Part shown: positions 42,087 through 53,902 of the stretch, piece after piece | How the letters are laid out: each line of letters starts with the position of its first letter | How positions within the stretch are numbered: position 1 is the first letter of the stretch | Program-made: the position numbers and the translations under genes | Source: Thalassia testudinum | Taxonomy: Eukaryota; Streptophyta; Magnoliopsida; Alismatales; Hydrocharitaceae | Length of the DNA stretch: 64,000 nt | Direction: 5' to 3' | Assembly: GCA_037157565.1 (NCBI GenBank) | Contig: JAZHRO010000002.1 | Location: 77,116,001-77,180,000, forward strand | The notes under the pieces: generated by a model | What the model was told of the DNA's origin: nothing | The model's input: the letters and a program-made list of their open reading frames with translations, nothing else | Databases searched by the model: none

Positions 42087-42660
42087 TTTGGGTAGGTTGG
42101 GTGGGTTAGTTTTGGAGGGAGAGGTTTGGTGTTTTAGGATAGGACACCTGCAAAAACAATCCCACACCAGTCATTCAACCAATAAGGCAATATAGTTCCA
42201 TACATGCACACAATAGAAAAACAATGAAAAAAATTTGTGTGGCAGTATGCCTTGAGGTAATACAACTTGCCATAATGTTGTGGCAATATACCTTTGAACT
42301 CAACCCACTAAGACGTCGGCTTGAATCACTTGAGGTAATACCCTTTCCATTAATATCCAAAAAAACATAAATTCACACTATATAAAAAACAAGTTCCAAG
42401 CTCTAGGTTTTGTTCTAGGGTTTTAGCACCTAAGGCAAAAGAAGCATGATGGAAGAGGAAACCTTAAACGAGTTGTAAATCAAAGAGAGAGAAAAAAAAT
42501 AAGTTGAGGGCTTTAAAAGGACTCGATCAAAGCTGTGGAGATACCCTAAGGGTTTAAGAGGTTATACCCATGGAGGAGGGTCACCGAACGTGCGGAGGAA
42601 GAGTGGGGCACACGTGCAGGAGAGCAGCTGTGTCGCCAGTCTTCAAGGAGGTGGAGTAGT
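42087..42660 (-). other. Element J spacer upstream of the extra ORF
   Basis: No conserved ORF. It contains the possible splice acceptor near 42135. It continues at 52737 on the far side of B. Confidence 0.5.
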
Positions 42661-45443
42661 TGATGGGAACACTATCATGAGTCATAACTAGCTCATTTTG
42701 ATTTGATTAAGTCAGTAAATGCTCCTACATAACTGCTAGAGAGTCATATTTCACTGCAAAGTCATTCTAAGGGAAAGACAAGAAAACATGGTTAAAACTA
42801 TAGTTTTACCATCATATCATGAATGCAGTATAATTACAGGTTTTCTCAGGGGTTAATTAAGGGTCAAATGGTCTTAAAAGGATAACAAGTAGGTTAGAAC
42901 AGACATAAAAGGATTTGCATGCGTTTTGAGAATTAAATGTCTTCTGAAACCCTAAAAATAGACTTGCTTAATTAACTGAGGTTTTGATCAGGATAAAATT
43001 CACCTAAACCTTCTAAAATTCATAGAAAAATATTCTCTAGGGTTTGGTACCCTCAATTTGACCATTAGAACCTGTCTTGATCCAAAATAGAGTCTCATAC
43101 TGACTTTTGCCCTAATTTGGGTTTTTACATAAATTATCCAGTAAATGAAGTCAAAACCTAAAACTAACTTCACCATTGGATTCCTCGGGTCCAAATTAGG
43201 TTTTTGCCAAAATTTGGGCCCAATCTAAGATCATCTTGATCTAGTTTGCAATTTGGTCCAGTCTAAGTCTTTTCTCTCACACACATGCCAATAACTTTTG
43301 AAATCTTTACAAAAGGGCCCCTATCTTTGTCATCACTCTTTTCAAATTGGTCCTTCCATCATTATCACAGAGGAATCCTTCTCTGATGACCTTTGATTGA
43401 AAAGAACTTCTTCTCTGTTCAATCAATCCCTTCCAAAATTGGAAGGGAGATTCCTTAAAGAGTCCTCTTCCCGCTAAATCCATCCATGAGCTCCATAACC
43501 TTCCCAATCTCTCATGCGAACGCATGAGAGATTTGGGTTTCCTACTCCGATAGACAAGCTCAAAACCCCTTCCTGAGACCTATAAAAAGATCCTCAGGGC
43601 ATGGCCGAGTTTCTCAAGCTTGAATTTTGGCCGAAAACCCCCCTCTTCCTCTCTCCTCTTTGGCCGCAAGTCTCCACAAGCTTCGGTGAGTTCCCTGACC
43701 ACATTCCTCGTCCATCTTGCAAAACGAGCAGTAGATTCATCCTCCCTGACTTCTTCCGCGTGCCGCAATACCAGTGGATGCCCTTTTCCACGTCTTCTTC
43801 GCCACTTCTTCATCACCGGAGAGTTCATCTTCTCTGTCGCAGGCGTGCCAAAACTGGCATGGATCTCCCCCCTTTCGTCTATTAGAGTAACTAGTTAGGT
43901 TTAGTTAGCATTGTAGGATAGTTTCCCTCTCCCTATCTCTCAATTTGACCCTTGACGTTGTCGTTCACCCTCATCTCTTCTGTCTCCGGCTGCTCCTCCG
44001 ATGAGGCATATCCGCCATTACACTCCTCCATCTGCCTCGCCAACTACCTCATAACCTTCGCCTCAACTCCACCAACCAAACCCCTTTCTTTATTTGCCAT
44101 TCCATTCACCTAAACACCTCCCCGAACAACCCATCATCCTCTGGCCAGTTCCGTCTCCACCAGCCACCTACACGCACTCTCACTCCACGCTACACCAGCA
44201 ATCACATTCGCCATGATCCGGTGAAGGTTCTGAAGTGTTTTAACTTGGTCGCAAGGTCGTATTCTTCCTTTCAGGTGTTCACCATGTCTCTGCCGCCCTC
44301 CGCCCGTTGCTACCATGTTCTTCGAGTTCACGGCCACGCAAGCTCCAGCTCACACCCTCTAGGTGTTGTGGCTTTGCTCAAGGCATGAGCCCAGGTCTCT
44401 AATTGGGTGAGATATCATCAATAGCTACTGCAATTAGACAAAGAGCCACTTGTAGACCCTCACGGTAAACCCTTGGTGGGATAGTCCCACATCGGAAGCC
44501 ACTGAAGCAGAGCATACACTTAAATTGATTTTTTGTAAAGGGCATATTACCTCAAGACCACAAGGGGTGAGGTCCCTCACACCCCTCACGTGCCTCGTCT
44601 GTGACATCTCCTTTGCAGAATTGGTACACCCAACTCGCTTAAGCCCACACCTCGACTACCACCCACGCATGTAGCTCTAGTCCCAGGTACGCTCTTGCCC
44701 GAATCCAACTACCCGATGCTGTTTGTGGCCTTGGGAATGTGAGAATGAGAAGAGCACAAAGAGAAAGGAAAGAGAGCATGGAGTTGGGGGGTTTTGCTAC
44801 AAAGAATAACGGTTGACACTTAGCCATTTGAAGAAGGATCCCCCTATATGTGTGAAGAAGAGAAGAGAAAGAAAAGAAAAGAGAAGTCAAGGCAGAAGAA
44901 GAAGAGGCACGTAGAGCTAAGGAGAAGAGACAGAAGCCAAAGAAGAAGAAGAAGGAGGCCACACAGGAAGAAAGGCAGAAGAAGAAGAGAAAGCAGAGAA
45001 GAAAAGAAAAGAAGAAGAAGAAAGCAAAAGTAAGAAGAAGAAACAAAGAAGAAGGCACTATAGCATTCAAGCTCCTGTGTAGACATTTGATTGCTTTGGT
45101 CCTGATTACTGTGGCATTATTGATTACCTTAGTTTACATATAACTATACTAAATAATTGGTGATCTAAATCACCATTATTTTGTTATAGATCTCTTTTTA
45201 TCATGTCAAATTCTTGTTATACTCATGTTCTGCATTGATTATCATTTCTAAGTAATTTATTTGGCTTAAATTTTGTGCTCAATTACATTCTATTAGAGAT
45301 TAGTGTGTGAATTCGTATTTGCTCCCTGTGTTCAACCTCGGACTTTCATTTCTGATATTCGAGTAATAAAATTTATTTATTTTCAAAGCAATTTCGGTTA
45401 TACTACAACGTAGTTTTTAAAACCTTGATTTCGCTTGCAAACA
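42661..45443 (+). repeat. 5' LTR of element B
   Basis: Starts TGATGGGAACACTATCATGAG, ends GCAAACA. Long hairpin at 43503-43537 (CCCAATCTCTCATGCG, AA, CGCATGAGAGATTTGGG), TATAAAAA at 43581-43588, TAGTCCCACATCG at 44482-44494, GAA-rich tract 44840-45060, R/U5 motif CTCCCTGTGTTCAACCTCGG at 45322. The ORFs in 43580-43898 and 44639-45086 are shadows of this sequence. Confidence 0.9.
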
Positions 45444-45446
45444 TTT

Positions 45447-45464
45447 TGGCGCCGTTGCCCAGGA
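45447..45464 (+). promoter_or_regulatory. Primer-binding site, tRNA-Asp, of element B
   Basis: TGGCGCCGTTGCCCAGGA, two mismatches to the tRNA-Asp complement, three bases after the LTR. Confidence 0.88.
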
Positions 45465-46308
45465 GCAACGTGCAATTCATTGCTATTCTCTTGCTATATT
45501 TGATTATATTTGAGCATTGACTTGCCCTATTTGCTTTCTTGTGATTTTGAGAGGTACTTCACGAGGAGATCTTCCACACAAAAATAGCCACTCTACGGTA
45601 GGTGACTTCTCTATTCTCCCTAATCAACCTCCTAATCTTGGGAAGGCAAAAAAGGGAACAATCAATTAGGAATCACCTGCCTTATTTTCATAGTAATCAA
45701 CATTTAAAGGGCAAGTTTCCTAATTCATGAAAATTTCAAATTTAATGGAAGAATGAAATGATTTTGTTTAGAATTCCCTACCCCAAATTGCCTGTGCCCA
45801 TTAGGGACTATGCTTAACCTCTAAATCCTCTTGGACTACGCACTTCTTGTTTGAAGTCCAAGGAGAATGTTTTAAAGATCAATTGTACTTGGAAATAGAG
45901 CCAATTAGGGTTTCAATTTTTAGGGTCTTGGAGTGCTAGTTCACACTTGCCTGCATAAAAGGATACAAACCCACCTGCTTTTGTGTGCTACCCAAGCCCT
46001 TGGTTGAAAAGATCTACTCAGAAAAACCCTAAAATTAGGCTCTAATCTCACTTGAACCCTAAAATACTTGGACCTAATAAACTGGGAATCAAATCAGGGT
46101 GATTTCTAGGTCTTGACCTATATCTCATTCTACCATCTTTAGGGTTGGTTAGGTGAAGTTGGTCTACGTTGTAGGCCAACTAACCTCCAAATTAGGTTAC
46201 AAGTTGAAATTGACTTCTAAATCAAGTGAAAATCAAGTCACAAACTATGACCTAAAATTGGTAGACTTAAGGACTTAAGTTCGTACATTTTGATCTACCT
46301 GGACCCTC

Positions 46309-46410
46309 AGTGACAAGGAAGGTCAGGTGGGGGAAACCCTGTAACCCGTGGGGACACTCTACTGTGTAGGGGTCTTTGCAGGGCCCTCCCTTCCTAGCTA
46401 CCTAGGTACT
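46309..46410 (+). promoter_or_regulatory. Conserved leader block of element B
   Basis: Third copy of the block at 611-710. GTAACCCGTGGGGAC is unchanged and GTGTAGGGGTCTTTGC differs only at its last base (GTCTTTGCA). The leader before and after it has diverged much more than the block itself. Confidence 0.55.
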
Positions 46411-46636
46411 TCTCGGATGTAGGAATTTCTGATTCAGAGGTATCATCTGCCTTGAAATTGCTTTAGTCATCCAAAAATCTTTGGGTACCTTGATTGGGTC
46501 AATCTCACATTTAGTTCCTCATCCCTTCTATTTAGAGCACATACATAGATTTTCTTGGGAATCTCTGTCAGATCTGATCAACTTCAATTTAACCTGAGTA
46601 CTGATTCTACATCTTGATTCCACCACTTGATTCAAA

Positions 46637-48292
46637 ATGCAACCTGACATTTTAGTAGACCCATTTGAGGATATACAGGTTAATATGTCAAACACAACAA
46701 CATTCATTTTAGAACAAGCACAACTACTTTTGACACAACTAGAAAATGGGGCAACTTGGGATGTTCTCATGCCAAAATACTGGGAAATTAAGAGATGGCA
46801 TAATGGTGAATATATCTTGTGTAGATTTGAGCCATCTCTATGGAAAGTACACCAAGATGACCTGGAAAAAAGAGATAAGGTAATGCAGATGTTGAAACGT
46901 GTTATCGATCATAGCCATCAGTACACCCTTACGACATCTTGGATTAACCAGCTCAATCTCCCAAATCTCGGATTTGATGATCATAGTGGTTATGGACCCC
47001 CAACCCAAATGAATTCAGATTCAACCTATATACAAATTGATACTCCTGAGCTTGAGACGGGTTGGGAGGATCCGATTGCAGGTAATCATGATTTTGAGCC
47101 AGCCTTAGAAAACCAAGAACCTGGTTCACCAAGCTTAGATTTCCTAGACACCTGTGATGCTAAGATTGAATCAGAACCTCTCGAGGGTGTAAATTCCATC
47201 CCTTATTCTGATAAGGTGACTCTTGAGAGCAATTCCAACATCCCTGTAGAGCCCAACCTAGATTCTAGTGATCCAACCCACACCCTTAACCTAGAATCTA
47301 AATCTGAGCCTTATTGGGATAATTACAAGGCCTCATGTGGTGAAAATCAGAGTTTGAATTTGGATTATGGTTCTGGGCCTGCATTTGATGAATGCACCTC
47401 TCCAACATCCTTAGAAACACAAATTAATTTTTTGGAAGTCACGCCGATCTACGATATAGAAATCAAGTTGGAAGAGTTGGGTTTTGATTGGGTCTTCCAT
47501 ACAAGCCAAGAACCCAAGCCTAAACCTAATAGGGACACCTTTTTGAGCTCGGAATCTAAGAATAGGTTAGACCCAAGTCAGGTTGTTGATTCTACATCTT
47601 TTGATTTATCCTGTGGTGGAACCTTTGATCCCGAAGCAGATTCAGAACATGATTCTCACAAGTTCTCTGACGATTTCGAATCTTACTATGATTTTGGAGA
47701 AGCTTTGTTTCTTGACGACTATGAGACAATTTACGACCATAGCAACTACGACCTATCTTTCGATTCTAACACTGAGGTCAATGATTTGAAAGAAAACACC
47801 TCTACCATAGCATATACAGAGCCTTCCCAAACCCATTTTCAACCCTGACCCGCAACCGGACTCAATTTTTACTCTGATTCTCCTCTCGATGATCCAGTTG
47901 CAGATGATTCTCCTTCACATTCAAATCGAGTTTCGGACTTCAATCAGACTACAAATCACACTCCATCCTTCTCTGATCATTTTCATAGGGTTCCTATGTC
48001 CTCCACTGATTCTTTTTCATGTGAGGATCCCTACTCTAATTGGGCTGATCCAACTCAGCCAAACCCTGGATTCACAGTTCCACATCTTCTTGAGCTCCAC
48101 AGCATATGGTGGGTTCTGCATCTCTTGGTCAACATCTATCAACCCACCAGATTGATTGGGTTTGGGTTGCATCATCAGCCTGTTGATCTGAACAAGCACC
48201 TGGTTGGACCAACCAGGCTATTGATCAAGGTGCTTGTTCCACAAAACTCATCTGATTTGACCACTCCTCCATACCATTTTCTGCTCGGCTGA
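46637..48292 (+). pseudogene. Uncharacterised acidic ORF of element B, one in-frame stop
   Basis: Homologue of the N ORF. From the ATG at 46637 the frame is open for 403 codons, meets TGA at 47846-47848, then continues in the same frame to 48292, so a single nonsense codon splits an ORF of about 551 codons. The N equivalent at that position is an arginine codon (CGA), so one C-to-T change explains it. It lacks about 30 N-terminal residues present in N (starting MQPDIL rather than MQPHHL). Shared features are the W..HQD.L..KR segment near residues 68-85, the acidic middle with NLESKSEPYWD, and the C-terminal IYQPTRLIGFGL block. No known domain. An alternative view is a shorter 403-residue protein, but homology continuing past the stop argues for decay. 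Confidence 0.65.
48191..48238 (+). other. Conserved hairpin in ORF 3' end of element B
   Basis: Same 11-bp outer and 7-bp inner stems as 2791-2838. The arms are unchanged; only the unpaired segment between them differs at two positions. Confidence 0.65.
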
Positions 48293-48533
48293 AGGCATTG
48301 AATTTATCACTTAACAGGAGGCAACTCGTCATTCCAAAACCCGAGATCCTTCTAATTATCTTTTTTGAACTTCAAGTCTATTGCACCCTAAATTCGATTT
48401 TAGAACAATCGACTCCACCTCTAGTACTTGTACCAGGGCTTGCAATTGTCCGCAACAGTCATTCCCGGCCCGTTCGCCCACCCAATAATCCTGTTCTAAA
48501 CTCCTAAACCCTAACTATTTCACACCTCCGTTT

Positions 48534-48571
48534 ACAATGAGGACATTGCAAAACTTAGGCATAGGGGGTGG
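48534..48571 (+). promoter_or_regulatory. Internal polypurine block of element B
   Basis: ACAATGAGGACATTGCA then GGCATAGGGGG, matching 3127-3165. The true polypurine tract is 1.35 kb downstream. Confidence 0.6.
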
Positions 48572-49149
48572 TAAAGTGTAAACATACAAAACTTCACAAG
48601 TTTGGAAGGGTGCTCGCAAAAAAATACATATTCCAAACAACCAAAAAAATAAAAAAAATTGAAAAAGAACAAAAAATGGAGAAGGGAGGAAATTTTGAGT
48701 GCATATCATTTTTTAGGATAAAAAAAGGGAGGTGTTATAAATGTCAAAAAGGAGCACAATTTGAAACAAAAAAGAGATAGTCATTAGTAAAAGATTAAGG
48801 AATCTACTTAGTTCTAGACCAAATCAAAAAGAAAGAAAATGAAAGACAAAAAGTGCTAATAGACAAAAGAGATTAGTATGAACGCTGATCTTAGGCCTCT
48901 TGGGCTACGATCCTAGGCTTAAAACTTCAAGTATCCATTAAGATCTGGATAGTCCTCAAGAGGTTAGGGAAAATGCAAAGCTTAAGTATTAGGTTTAAGG
49001 CTTAGGGATTATTCGGCCTCGTTAACTGACCTATGGTTTGCAGGACTCGGTAACCTAAGCACCTCAAACCACACACAGTTTGGTTTAGTGCACTTAAGTA
49101 TCAAAATCATGCAAAGGTGTTAAATCTGTTCTGAAAAAGTTACCTAGAT

Positions 49150-49475
49150 TAGGAGCAGCTGATCAACACAAGTTGATTTGGATGAGTTCCCGACGCGGAG
49201 AGGTGGGAAATTCCCCTCTAAGATGCACAATAAAATTTCGTCTCCTCGGTGCTTGTCTCCTAGGATATCTACATATCCTACAGGGGGCATGTAAGCACCT
49301 TGTGCTGATTCAGATGTCATGGGCGGCATTATCACGAAATGTCGATTGCTAGGGTCTGGATTTAGCTATAGAATGCCATGGGTGGGATTATCTCAAAATC
49401 TCGAAAGGCAGGGTTCTAGGGGTTGCCATGGGCGGTGCTATCTCAAAGCATCGATTGCCAGGGACCCTGCGAGGA
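49150..49475 (+). repeat. Conserved 3' block with three imperfect repeats of element B
   Basis: Counterpart of 3690-4012: first a highly similar 160-base segment, then three units starting near 49319, 49376 and 49425 with ATGGGYGG and TATC cores. Confidence 0.6.
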
Positions 49476-49893
49476 TTGATGGTGGGAACTAGGAATCTGA
49501 AACAGACCATGTTGTAAAGCTAATCCGAGGCTAGAAATAAAAAGAAAAGAGAGAGAAAACTCTCCAAAAATCAAGAACAATTCTTCTATCTCTCTCTTAT
49601 AAAAATGCACTGCAAATTGAACCTGGGCTAAAACATGTTACAAGCACGGGTACTTTAACCGCGGAGTTCAACGAACCTTAGGTTAGTTCCTGTAGGCCTT
49701 AGAAACCTTTGCGGCAGACTGAGGCTAGAGCTGGTTAGGTCTGGATCTTGGTTTGTACTTGAGTACCTCTAGGCCTACCATCAGCATTCTAACCTAATCT
49801 ACAAAAGAAAGCACACATTAGAGTTTTGAGCATAAAAAGACATATGGTCTAGAATTAAAGTTAATTCCATGAGATTTTGCTAAGGGACTAGCA

Positions 49894-49912
49894 AAAGCTA
49901 GGCATGGGGGTA
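49894..49912 (+). promoter_or_regulatory. 3' polypurine tract of element B
   Basis: AAGCTAGGCATGGGGGTA directly before TGATGG; nearly the same as in N and I. Confidence 0.85.
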
Positions 49913-52736
49913 TGATGGAAACACCATCATGAGCCATAACTAGCTCATTTTGATCTGATTAAGTCAGTAAATACTCATACGTAACTACCAGAGAGTCATA
50001 TTTCACTGCAAAGTCATTCTGAGGAAAGACAAGAAAATAGGGTTAAATTGTAGTTTTACCATCATATCATGAATGCATTACAATCATGGGTTTTCCAAGG
50101 GGTTAATTAAGGGTCAAATGGTCTTAAAAGGATAACAAGTGGGTTAGAACAGGCAGAAAAGGGTTTGCACGTGTTTAGATAATTAAATGACTTCTGAAAC
50201 CCTAAAAATAGACCCGCTTAATTAACTGAGGTTCTGATTAGAATAAAATTCATCTAAACCCTCTAAAATTCATATAAAAATATTCTCTAGGGTTTGGTAC
50301 CCTCAATTTGACCATCAGAACCCGTCTTGACCCAAAACAAAGTCTCATACTGACTTTTTCCCTAATTTGGGTTTTTGCATAAATTACCTAGTCAAACAAG
50401 GTGAAAACCTAAAACTAACTTCACCATTGGATTCTTTGGGTCCAAATTAGGTTTTTGCCAAAATTTGGGTCCAATCTGAGATCATCTTTACCTAGTTTGT
50501 AATTTGGTCCAGTCTGAGTCTTTTCTCTCACACAAATGCCACTAACTTTTGAAATCTTTACAAAAGGGCCTTTATCTTTGTCGTCACCCTTTGCAAATAG
50601 GTCCTTCCACCATTATCGTGGAGGAATCCTTCTCCGATGACCTTTGATTGAAGAGCACTCCTTCTCTATTCAATCAATCCCTTCCAAAATTGGAAGGGAG
50701 ATTCCTTAAGGAGTCCTCTTCCCTCTGAATCTGTCCATGAGCTCCATAACCTTCCCAATCTCTCATGCGAACTCATGAGAGATTTGGTTTTCATACTTCG
50801 ATGAACATTCCTAGCTTGGAATTTTGGCTTCCAAGCTGAAAACCCCCACCTGAGCCTTATAAAAAGATCCTCAGGGCACGACCGAGTCTCTCAAGCTTGC
50901 ATTTTGGCCGAAAACCCCCCTCTTCCTCTCTCCTCTTCGACTGCAAGTCTCCACAAGCTCCAGCGAGTTCCCCGACCACATTCCTCATCCATCTTGCAAA
51001 ATGAGCAGTGGATTCATCCTCCGCGACTTCTTCCGCATGCCACAATACTAGCAGATGCCCTTTTCCACGTCTTCGTTGCCGCTTCTTCAACACCGGAGAG
51101 TTCGTCTTCTCCGTCGTCGACGTGCCAAAATCGGCACGGATCTCCCCCCTTTTATCCATTAGAGTAGCTAGTTAGGTTTAGTTAGCATTGTAGGATAGTT
51201 TCCCTCTCCCTACCTCTCAATTCGACCCTCGATGCCATCGTTCACCCTCATCTTCTCCATCTCCGGCCGCTCCTCCGGTGAGGCATATCCGCCACTACAC
51301 TCCTCCATCCGCCTTGCCAACCACCTCATAACCTTCGCCTCAACTCCACCAACCAAACCCCTCTCCTTATTTGCCATTCCATCCACCAAAACACGTCCCC
51401 AAACAACCCATCATCCTCTGGCCAGTTTCGTCTCCGCCAGCCACCTACATGCACTCTCACTCCACGCTACACCCACCATCACATTCGTCGTGATCTAGTG
51501 ATGGTTTTAAAGTGTTTTAACTTGGCTACAAGGTTGTATTCTTCCTTTTAGGTGTTTGTCGTGTCTCCATCGCCCTCCACTCGTCGCTACCATGTTCTTC
51601 GAGTTCACGGCCAAGCAAACTCCAGGCCACACCCTCCAGGTACTGTGGCTTTGCTTAAGGCACGTGCCTAGGTCTCTAATTGGGTGAGATACCATCAATA
51701 GCTGCTACAATCAGACGAAGAGCCACCTATAGACACTCACGCTAAACCCTTGGTGGGATAGTCCCACATCGGAAGCCACTGAAGCGGAGCATACAATTAA
51801 ATTGATTTCCTGCATAGGGCATATTGCCTCAAGACCACAAGGGGTGAGGTCCCTCACACCCCTCACATGCCTCATCCACGACATCTCCTCCGCAGACCTG
51901 GTACACCTGACCCGCCTAAGCCCACACCTCAGCTACCACCCACGCCGGTAGACGTGGTCCCGGGTACACTCTTGCCCAAATCCGACTACTCGATACTGTG
52001 TGTGGCCTTGGGAAGGTGAGAAAGAGAAGAGACCAGAGAGAAAGGAAAGAGAGCGCAGGGTTGGGGGGTTTTACTACAAAGAATAACGGTTGACACTTAG
52101 CCGTTTGAAGAAGGACCCCCTTCTGTGTGTGAAGAAGAGAAGAAGAGAAAGAAAAGAAAAGAGAAGTCAAGGCAGAAGAAGAAGAAGAGGCACGTAGAGC
52201 TAAGGAGAAGAGACAGAAGCCAAGGAAGAAGAAGGAGAGCCACATAGGAAGAAAGGCAGAAGAAGAAGAAGAAGAGAAAGCAGAGAAGGAAAGAAAAGAA
52301 GAAGAAAAAGAAGAAAGTAGAAGCAAGAAGAAGAAACAAAGAAGAAGGCACCATAGCATTCAAGCTACTGTGCAGATATTTGATTACTTTGGTCCTGATT
52401 ACTGTGGCATTATTGATTACCTTAGTTTACATATAACTATACTAAATAATTGGTGATCTAAATCACCATTATTTTGTTATAAATCTCTTTTTATCATGTC
52501 AAATTCTTGTTATACTCATGTTCTACATTGATTATCATTTTTGAGTAATTTATTTGGCTTAAATTTTGTGCTCAATTACATTCTATTAGAGATTAGTGTG
52601 TGAATTCGTATTTGCTCCCTGTGTTCGACCTTGGACTTTCATTTATTATATTCGAGTAATAAAATTTACTTGTTTTCAAAGCGATTTCGGCTATACTACA
52701 ATGCAGTTTTTAAAACCTCGATTTCGCTCGCAAACA
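49913..52736 (+). repeat. 3' LTR of element B
   Basis: Clearly the partner of 42661-45443, with scattered substitutions and small indels. The palindrome is at 50754-50790 with one arm mismatch, TATAAAAA at 50858-50865, TAGTCCCACATCG at 51759-51771, GAA tract 52130-52345, end GCAAACA at 52736. Confidence 0.9.
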
Positions 52737-53600
52737 ACGGTCGTCTGACGGCGAGATGGGCAGCACTAACTTGCAGCCGGTGGTCGTCAGGCAGGAGAGG
52801 GATTTGAGGTTTTAGGGATTTTGAGCATGGGGGAAGTGGGACCTCAACGAATGTGTTTTTATACCCCAAGGGGTTGAGCAAGTCTCCCCCTGAAGTTGGG
52901 GAAAATTTCATTGCAAAACCATCTAGAGAACAGATGCGAAGTGACAGATTTTGGCCAGATCAGACGTTTGCTGATGTCGTCAGACATTGGGATTGGCCAT
53001 TTGGGATTTTAACCCTTTTGATGGTGTCGTCTGTTTTTAATACCAGATGACTTATTTGACATCTAATTAATAATTTAGACATCTGATTTCTACAGACATG
53101 CCTTCGTGGAAAATGGTTTATTCTCCAGGTTGTCATTCGATTTTTGCATCAGACGTCTGAACTAATGTCTAAAGTGAAAATTGGACATCTGATCTCTGAA
53201 ATCAGCCCTTCCTAGATCTCACCCCAAAGCTACAGGTTGTCGTCTGATTTTTTCATCAGACGACTTCCAAGATGTCTGACTAAATCATCAGATGTCTGAA
53301 TCCAGACATCCTAATCCAAATCCTGATGCTAAATAGATGTCTGTCAACACACCTAGACGACTATCCAGACGTCTGTGGATGATAACGGACGTTTGGAATA
53401 GCACTTTTCTTAGCTCTTCTCAGATATAAAATCGACGTCTGTTCCACATCTCCAGACGTCGAATTTTTAAGTATAAGACGTCAGTGGTATTAATCAGACG
53501 TCTGATATTGCAAAGAATGTTCATTTTGATGTTTGAACCGTGTTTGAAGGTTCTTAACTTAGTAAAGCCAAGGCTCCTTCTATGTTCATGACAAACAAAA
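52737..53600 (-). repeat. Element J spacer with an array of GACGTCTG-like motifs
   Basis: No ORF. From about 52950 to 53515 there are roughly 20 copies of GACGTCTG, GACATCTG or their complements at irregular spacing. It lies between pol and the extra ORF of J. The same motif fills part of the J LTR. Confidence 0.6.
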
Positions 53601-53622
53601 TTCTACTAAGTTAATAAATTCT

Positions 53623-53902
53623 TTAAATATCACTTAGCTTATAGATGCCTAGTTTCCTACGTATGTAATTAAAACGATCATAATTCAAAGGTTTAGTGAA
53701 AATATCAGCCAATTGAAATTCAGTACAAATAAATTTAACCCCGATTTCTCTCTTAAGTACATCAATATGCTTTGTACAGGAGTGATGTACAGGATTTTTT
53801 GAGATGTTGATAGCACTAGTATTATCACATAATATTTTTATCTTATTAAATATCAAGTTAAAATCCTTCAAAGTATTTTCATCCATAGCACTTGGGAACA
53901 TG
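53623..53902 (-). pseudogene. C-terminal end of copia RNase H of element J
   Basis: CDNTSAINISKNPVHHS, TKHID, then EFQLADIFTKPL and the usual RRKLG close, read right to left. It continues the pol fragment that ends at 61627; the acatg target duplication of I separates the two. A frameshift near 53860 separates the QVLWMK part from the rest. Confidence 0.85.

Larger units (their letters stand above)
42661..52736 (+). mobile_element. Element B: complete non-autonomous Athila/Tat-like retrotransposon with novel ORF
   Basis: Both LTRs (42661-45443, 49913-52736), tRNA-Asp primer site, leader block, one ORF and polypurine tract are present; gag and pol are absent over the whole 4.5-kb interior. 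The organisation is the same as N. Flanks are gtagt on the left and acggt on the right, so no clear 5-bp target duplication is visible. Inserted into J, between pol and the extra ORF. Confidence 0.88.

Noticed and set aside
44639..45086. ORFs of poly-S/L/F type (also 51916-52363, 6753-7062, 11270-11452)
   Set aside because: Shadows of the GAA/CTT tracts in the LTRs.
52950..53515. CRISPR-like spaced short repeats
   Set aside because: The GACGTC motifs are degenerate, irregularly spaced and in a plant retrotransposon.
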